Shown: positions 7,590 through 14,900 of the stretch, in pieces
Layout of the letters: each line of letters begins with the position of its first letter
Numbering within the stretch: the first letter of the stretch is position 1
NCBI RefSeq assembly: GCF_050434145.1
Contig: NZ_JBNPVX010000049.1
Coordinates: forward strand, 1-17,613
DNA from: JAISST01 sp050434145
GTDB taxonomy: Bacteria > Fusobacteriota > Fusobacteriia > Fusobacteriales > Fusobacteriaceae
Reading direction: 5' to 3'
DNA: 17,613 nucleotides
The notes under the pieces: generated by a model
What the model was told of the DNA's origin: nothing
Seen by the model: only the letters and a program-made list of their open reading frames with translations
The model's database searches: none
Program-made: the position numbers and the translations under genes

Positions 7590-7682
7590 AGCTGGGCTTT
7601 GCTCTGCTCAGCTACGCTGTGAGATACTGGTCTACTAACTAAAATTCATGCTTTCAGCATTTCATTTTAGTAAGTATCCAGT
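7586..7682 (-). mobile_element. Hairpin element E inside the FHA part of module 1 (about 97 bp)
   Basis: It separates the FHA strand ending YSVGSNVT from the next one beginning GGNVVLNGD. The stem half at 7624-7684 pairs TACTGGtCTACT...TAAAA with TTTTAGTAAGTATCCAGTA around ATGC/GCAT. The GC-rich half (CAGCTGGGCTTTGCTCTGC) has CACAGC/GCTGTG ends. On the minus strand the FHA frame reads VTGYLLK and then TGA, with further TAG TAG and TGA triplets before re-entering FHA sequence in the same frame. Confidence 0.7.
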
Positions 7683-7835
7683 AACATTACTTCCTACTGA
7701 ATAAATTCCTTCACTTTTATATTTACTCTTACTACTACTCATTGTAAAAGATAGACTTGATGAAAGTGGATTCATAGTTGACATCAATGAGCTAAATGAG
7801 TTCATTGCTCCTGTTGCTGATTGCTTTTCCTGCAT
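7662..7835 (-). pseudogene. 5' FHA fragment of orphan module 1 (57 codons)
   Basis: An ATG at 7835 opens a frame reading MQEKQSATGAMNSFSSLM, then a Ser/Lys-rich strand (SSSKSKYKSEGIYSVGSN) typical of FHA-2 repeats, which stops at the TGA inside element E. It begins 34 nt after the stop of the I0 gene and has no Shine-Dalgarno sequence, so the ATG is probably an internal Met of the original gene. With 7589-4461 it forms one interrupted module. Confidence 0.7.
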
Positions 7836-7868
7836 ATAAATTTTTAATTTTTGGTATTTAATATATTG

Positions 7869-8723
7869 TTATAAGAATTTTTTCCCATCCCTCACATCAT
7901 TAATATCATTTTTTAATTGTTCTAGTGTAATTATCTTTTCTGTTTCGCCATTGTACATTATCGAAACTTTAGTTTGTTGCAGCCCTTTTTTTGTTAAATT
8001 ATCTGCATAAAATCTATAAAATTCAACATTTTTGAGATTTTTATCTTTAAAAAATTCTAAATTTTCTACCAATTCTTTTCCACTCCATAATTTCAATGGC
8101 ACAGATTTAATATAGTATAGCATTTCTTCTTCTATCAATTTTTTCAAGAAAAATTCATATCTTTCTGTAGTATCATTTTCAAACAATACAATACTAAATA
8201 TTTTAATATTTTCTTTTGTATTATTTAATTTTTCATAATTTTCTTTGCAATCAAAAATTATATTATGTATTTTTATAAATTCATCTTTTTTTAACTTATA
8301 ACCAATATGCAGTTCTCCACGCTTAGTTTCAATTTTGGTTGTCTTATATTTTATTCTATTTCCTAAGAATCTTTGAAAAATTAATTCACTATTTGTTGGA
8401 GTAAGATTGTATTCCATCTCAACTATCTCTGAAAGATAAAATGACATTTGGCGCATAGTACCCTGTTTTATATTTATAATATCATCCTCAATAGTAATTT
8501 TTTCTGTTTCATACACTTTATCTATAAGATCTATTGTACTAACTAAAAATAACATTAATGAAATTGGTAATGACCACAACAATGTTGTCACAAAATCATT
8601 CCCAATTAATAAAAGAAAAATTATAATTACTATAAAAATTGCTATAAAAATTTTTAAACAATCATTATAGTGTGTTATTTTTATAATAAAATTTTTATCA
8701 GATAATTTTATTATTTTCAACAT
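7869..8723 (-). CDS. Candidate membrane-anchored immunity protein I0 for the long adhesin, 284 aa
   Basis: Two transmembrane segments lie near the N-terminus (about residues 23-40, CLKIFIAIFIVIIIFLLLI, and 44-66), separated by a very short turn. They are followed by a soluble part that starts as a beta-rich stretch after the second span (KITIEDDIINIKQG, then ELHIGYKLKKDEF), the order seen in bacterial PH-domain (DUF304-like) membrane proteins. The rest is charged and mixed alpha/beta. The gene directly follows the long cdiA-like gene, the position of cdiI, and a two-TM form suits a toxin acting at or entering through the inner membrane. The ATG at 8723 is preceded by AAGGAG at a longish 13 nt. 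It is markedly more AT-rich to the eye than the adhesin, which suggests separate acquisition. Function is inferred from position and topology. Confidence 0.72.
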   Translation of the reverse strand: MLKIIKLSDKNFIIKITHYNDCLKIFIAIFIVIIIFLLLIGNDFVTTLLWSLPISLMLFLVSTIDLIDKVYETEKITIEDDIINIKQGTMRQMSFYLSEIVEMEYNLTPTNSELIFQRFLGNRIKYKTTKIETKRGELHIGYKLKKDEFIKIHNIIFDCKENYEKLNNTKENIKIFSIVLFENDTTERYEFFLKKLIEEEMLYYIKSVPLKLWSGKELVENLEFFKDKNLKNVEFYRFYADNLTKKGLQQTKVSIMYNGETEKIITLEQLKNDINDVRDGKKFL

Positions 8724-8922
8724 AATTTGTTTACTACTCCTTGTATAATTACATAAAAAAATCTTTTAATATTTAAAATTTTTATTATTTTAATGAATGG
8801 ATTAAACCTTTACATTTCTGCAAATGAATAATAATTCCTATTTCTGAAAATGTAATTATTATAATTTTTTAAATAATTAAGAATAATGATGTTTCATAAT
8901 TCAATTGTCAATTTAGTCATAT
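8724..8922 (-). other. Intergenic region between the long adhesin and I0, very AT-rich
   Basis: These 199 nt hold no open frame I would support. They contain the promoter-like pair listed separately and the AAGGAG site at 8737-8742. I see no clear stem followed by a T-run that would mark an intrinsic terminator for the adhesin. The other toxin/immunity pairs here have -4 to +2 nt spacing, so this wide gap is distinctive. Confidence 0.6.
8883..8911 (-). promoter_or_regulatory. Candidate sigma-70 promoter for I0
   Basis: On the minus strand TTGACA (8911-8906) is followed after 17 nt by CATTAT (8888-8883): a perfect -35 and a 4/6 match -10. It starts just downstream of the adhesin stop codon and points at the I0 gene 160 nt away. 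In AT-rich DNA such matches arise by chance, but position and spacing are good. Independent transcription would keep immunity expressed without the adhesin. Confidence 0.45.
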
Positions 8923-11900
8923 TTATTTTCTTTTACTTTCTTCTTTCATCATTTGAACTTCCAGATCTAATGATGCAGCTAATGCATTTATAGTCCAAAT
9001 ATTTGCCATATATTCTTTACCAGTTGCTTTGGAATAGTCCTCAATTTTCTTTGCTATCTCTATCATATTTGCTGTAGGTGTAAACTCTCTTAAACTATTT
9101 TCTTTAGGACTATCAAAGACACTATCAATAGATGCATAAGCAGAAAATGGAAGAAATCCCATTCCTTGTCCATTTTTATGCCCCACATATTTTCCACCAG
9201 TTATTGTATTATTTCCTTCTTTTTGATATTCGTATCCCCAATAAAATATACTACTCCCAATACTTCTGCTATTTCCTGATAACTCACTTGGGTGGTTTAT
9301 CTCTGGTAATATCACTGAATTCCAACTAAACCCTATATCAATTCCAACTCCTATCCCCATTTCTTTATATGTAACTTCATAACCTTTTCCATTTTGGGTA
9401 TCAATGACAATATAAGAAGTTTGTCCACCATTAATTCTAATTATTGGTGTGAAAGCCATACTAAAATTTTTTCCTATTGCTAGGTCATTTAACTTACCAT
9501 CAGCTCTATCAGCAAAATATTGCACCGTATCTCCTTGGACTTTTCTTGCTAAATCATCTGACAGTATTATTCCTTTATTTTGGTCATAAACTATTTTCCC
9601 TGTTAATGCTCCTACTGCTTTTTCATCTGTTGCTGCATTTGCATAGGTTCCATGTCCACCTTCATGAAGAATTCCTGTTAGGAAATTATTAGCATTCCCA
9701 AAACCTAATCCTATTAAGTTAATATTAATAACTCCATTTGAATCATCAACAGCCATTAAATTATTTGGATTTTCACCAATAACATAATTAATATCATAAA
9801 AACTTTTTCCTTGTTCTGCTAAAACTTCTTTTAATAATTCGTTGATTTCATAAGTGTTGTTTAAATTTAAATAAAGTTCTCCATCAATAAGTTCTGCATC
9901 TTTTAATATGTCTTTTATTTTACCTTTTGTGTCTTTTGCAAAAGCAACTATTTTTCCACCATTTATTCCCATATTCAAATTTAGCTGACCTAATATTCCT
10001 TTCTTATCATCTTTCAATCCCTGATAAATTCCTTTTCCTATTTGCGGCACTAATGTTGTTGTCTTCAAGAAGTCTATTACAAACTGTTGACGTGTACTTT
10101 GATTCAACATATCTGTATGAAGTGTTGTATCTATTTGTTCTATTTCTTTATCTCTTGTTATTACTTGAGCATTATCTAAAGATGTATTGATTCCTCTTTC
10201 TTCAAAATTAACCTTTACTCCATTCTCATAAGCTATGCTATTTACAAACGTAGAATTTGTATCTTGTCTTTTATCTGACATACCATATTGAATACTCGCC
10301 TGTGGAACTTTTAAATCTGCTGTTATTCCACTTATTCCAAAGCCTGCATTTTTACTATAGTCTTTGTCTTTTAAGTCATTTACAACTATTTCTTTGGCAT
10401 TGATTATCATAGGTGCATTTTCATTCAAACTTCCTATGATTGAACCTGTATTGGTTAGTGTATTTCCCACATTAATAGTGCCACCTTCTCTACCTACTAA
10501 TGAAGTTTGGTTATTTACCCAAGCTTGTTTGCCTTTACTTTTGCTTCCATTGATACTTCCACTTAATGATGATGTTGGATTTTTTACCATAGTACTTGGA
10601 TTGATATTACTCAATGATAATCCAAAACCACTACTTTTACTACTTGAGTTCATTTTATCTTGTAATGATTCTACTGTAAGATTTCCACCTATATCTAATA
10701 ATAAGTGTTCTCCTTCTATATTAGCTCCACTAAATGTTGCACTACCTATTGTTGTCAGTATAAAATCTCCACCTGCATTAATGATTGTATTATTATATTG
10801 TACCATATCTGTATTAGATTTGCTCTTATTCATGTTAAAGCTTCCAGTTGCTGCTTTGCCTAAAAAGTCGTATCCCAAACTAGCACCTGTTGAGCTGCTC
10901 TTTGATTTATTATAATAAGTATCCATACTGGCACCAGCAAAAAAGTTGTCTGCCTTGATTTCTATATTCTTGCCTGCATCTATAGTTTGTCCTATAAAGG
11001 TTACATCTCCTTCTGATGATACTTGAATATTTCCTCCTGCTACTAAACTTCCTCCTACTGAGGAGGTTGATTCTGTTTTTGATGATGATTTATTACTACT
11101 AAAACTAATAGAAGCACTTAAATCAAATAAGCTATTTAATGCCTTGTCTCTTTGACCATCTATCCATTCTTGAGTTGCTGGAGTACCATGTGTTCTAAAA
11201 TAACTATCTGGATTTAACCAACCACTTCCTGCATTTATTCCATCATACACTTTACTGCCCAATGATGATATTGTTCTTATATCTTGGAACCTATTTCCTA
11301 GTGTATTTATTGCTTGGGATTTATTGCCAAAGCTATAGTCTGCTTTTGTTGCATCATTAATAGAATTAACCAATTGTGTTGGTCTAAAGCCAAAATTCAA
11401 ACTTATACCTATACTTGTTGATTTATGCTTTTCTACTGTTTTATTATAGTTTTCTGCTACTAATAACTCAACTCCTGTTTTTCCATTCAATACTATATCT
11501 TCTCCTGCTTGAATGTGTGTTGAAGTTAGACTTATTTTGCCTTCATCAGAAACTATTTTTACACTTTCTCCTGCAAAAATTGTGGTTTCCACATAATTGG
11601 TAAAGTCTGAATTAATTGTTGTCTTTGATTTTCCATAACTTAAGCTCATTCCACTTGAACCAAATGATCCACTAAAACCACTTGATTTATGTTCTTCTAT
11701 GTAATATCCATTTTCTTGACCTGGTCTTATTGTTACTCCATTTTTACCTAACAGTAACACACTACCTTGGGATCTGATGTCGGCTCCTACTATTGTTAGA
11801 TGATCTCCAGAATCCATCATAAAACCTTGGCTTCCATACAAATTTGTTAGATTATAGTTATCATATTGAGACTTAATCTTTGAACTTGTTTTTTTGTAAG

Positions 11901-14900
11901 TGAATCCTAGTATACTACTTGATGTCTTCTTCTTATAATAACTGTAAATATCATCTTTTGTTCCTTCTGTAAAAATATTCCCTGTAGACTTGGCAATTAC
12001 ATTACCTCCTGCATACATATCTACACCTTGTAAAAATATACCTTTATTCTTTAATTCCAATGAGTTCTTATCTTTATCTGTTAGTCCATAATTCAAATAG
12101 ATATTACCACCTGCATTCATGGTAGTTCCATTGGCATATTCATTGTCCATTATCCATTCTTTTACAGTTACTTTTTTCTTTATCTTACCTGATTTCTTTT
12201 TCTCATAATCATATCTATATTCTGTATCCATTACTGCCAAACTATTCAAATATCTATCTGCATACAATACCAAGTTATTTTCTGCAAATAAATCACTATT
12301 AATAAGATTTATATCCCTTCCTGCTTGTAATATTGTATCTCCACCTAGACCTATCATTCCTGATGCATTATTTGTTCCTGATACTATATCCCATGTCTTG
12401 GCTCCCCATGGTGACGAAGCCATGTATACATCTTTTCCATTATATCTTAAGGTTATTGAGGTATCCTTTATATCTTGTTTTGCATCTAACATTGTTCCTG
12501 TGCCACCTGCTATTACTCCACCTATATTTGTTATATTATTTCCTTCTACATATACATAGCCATCAGACTCGATTGTTCCTACATTACCTATTCCTTCACC
12601 TTTTAAGTCTACTACTGTATAGGTTTCTACTATATTAATCTCATAGTATAGCTCTTCTTGGCCTCCGCTATCGCAACCTCCTGACCAGCCGCCTCCTGAT
12701 GTAGTTACTTTTAATGTTACATCGCGTCCTTCTGCTAGCATTTGTTCATATTGTTTTTGAAGTTTTTCTGGTACTTCTAAGGTTACTTTTCCATACTTTA
12801 ATGTTATTTTATTAGGATCTGGAGTTTTCTCATTTATTCTCTTGCTATTTTTTCCACTCCAAGAGTTTTCTAAAGAATTTTGTAAACTAGTTTCTGAGAT
12901 AGAAACTTTTCCTACTGTTCTATCTTCTTTATGAGATTGCAATACAATCCCATCTATCACTGTACTTTGGTTTGTTATATTTCCTTTAGCTATTACGTAA
13001 GTACCTTCAGTCCCCTTAATCAATGCTCCTACATTGTTGATATCCCTTCCTGCTTTTAAGGTTACTGTATTGCCCAAGATATTCCCATTATTAAAGTTCC
13101 CTGTCTTTTCATTATAGATACTTCCTGTTGTTTCTATATAGGTTGCACCTATTCCTGATTTACCTATATTTCCTCTATTAGTTACATTCCCTGCACTAAT
13201 ACTTGTTATTTCATTTCCTGCTATTGTACTTATTTGAACACCTGTATTTGTACCTTTTCTATTATCTTTTATTGTTCCATCTTCTCTGGTACTTGTTCCT
13301 CCTACATCATGTGTCCCATTTACCAATGTTCCTGTTATATCTATATATACTTCTTTCCCTAATATTTGGCTTCCTTCACCTAATGTTACATTATCTCCAT
13401 CTCTTGATGATGTGGTAATATTATATAGATTTCCGCCTTTTATAGCCAGTAATTCATTTGCTTCTATTAATCCACCATTTTGGTTATATATATCTTTTCC
13501 TTCTATATACAAATCTTGCTCTGACTTAATTTGACTATTATTGGTTATAGTCCTAGCATTTATTGATAACATTTCTCCACCATGCAATATACTGTTATTA
13601 GTTACTGCTCCACCTGTTATGTGTAGTTTATCCCTTCCTGTCATTGCATGATTTAATGTTAAGTCATTATTAGTAGACAAAGATAATATATTTGCATTGA
13701 TGACGCCATTTATATTTAGCTTATCTCTGCCTTCTAGTTCCAAATCCCCTGTTCTATACACATCTCCTGTAGTTGATACTGTATCTGCTGTTATACTTGT
13801 TGCCTTTTCTCCTAAGATTCTATCATCTACTGTTATACTTCCTCTTGTATCTACTACCACGGTCCCTACTGAAGTAATGCTACCACCTGTATAATGAAGT
13901 TGTCCACCTGCATCAATAACCACTCCACCTTCTACATTATTTGCTCTTATAGTTCCATAATTAGTATTCAAGTCGCCTTTATTATTTATTTCTACATAAC
14001 TTTCTGATAATATTTGTCCATAATTATTAGAGACATTGGTTAATTCCACTGCTCCCAATCCATGTACATATCCATGATTGTTATTAAATGAGCCAACTTG
14101 GGCTTCTATGTTACCTACTTCAATGTTTCCATGGACATTACTTACACTCGCACCAACTATTTTTACATTATTTCCAAGGATTTTTCCAAAATCATTATTA
14201 AAGTTTCCAGTAATATTTATCTCATTTCCAGTAATATTTCCTTTTGAATTCCCAACTATGCTACCTTTTATGTCTATGTCATTAGCTAATATTTCACCAT
14301 CATTATTGTTTATATTTCCTTTTATATTTAGTTCATCTGCTGATATATTGCCTTTATTATTACTTTCTATATTTCCTGTAACATTTACTGTTGTTCCTAA
14401 GATGCTTCCACTTGTATTGTTAATACTACTTCCCTTAACTGTTACATTTTCACCTTGGATATTGCCTTTTGTATTATTCAAGTTTCCAGTAATACCAACA
14501 TTGGCACCAATTATTATCCCTTGAGTATTATTAGTATTAGCTTTTATTGCTAAATCCCCTATTCCTCTTATGGTTCCATTGGTGTTATCCAAGTTTGTTC
14601 CTGATATTTTAATTCCCTCTGTTGAGGTCTCGGAGTCATCTTCATCACTAGATTCTCCATCTTTATCTTCTGATTTCTCTGTATTCTGACTTTCACTTAG
14701 GGTTGTTTCAGTTTCTTTCAACATTTCTTTGGTCAAGCCATCAGATAAAACATAACCAGATTTATTAGTCACATTAGTTACATTCATTGTTATTCCTCTA
14801 TTTGAGTGAATATACCCCAATGTATTATCCAAGTTATTTCCATTTACTGTGATTTTTCCATTGGCATAAATCTCACCTTTTTTATTAGAGACATTCTTTG

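Noticed and set aside
107..7682. Hairpin elements as integron attC sites for toxin/immunity cassettes
   Set aside because: The idea is attractive because cassettes are present, but the RYYYAAC / GTTRRRY core arrangement is not found at the proper ends. Elements also lie inside FHA fragments and not only between cassettes, and no integrase is in the window.
107..7682. Translational bypassing or splicing that would skip the hairpin elements
   Set aside because: Only element E returns to the same frame. A and B change frame, and A and C are accompanied by lost FHA sequence, so skipping them would not restore an intact protein.
8724..8922. An intrinsic terminator after the long adhesin
   Set aside because: The region is A/T-rich with several T-runs, but no GC-containing stem immediately precedes one.
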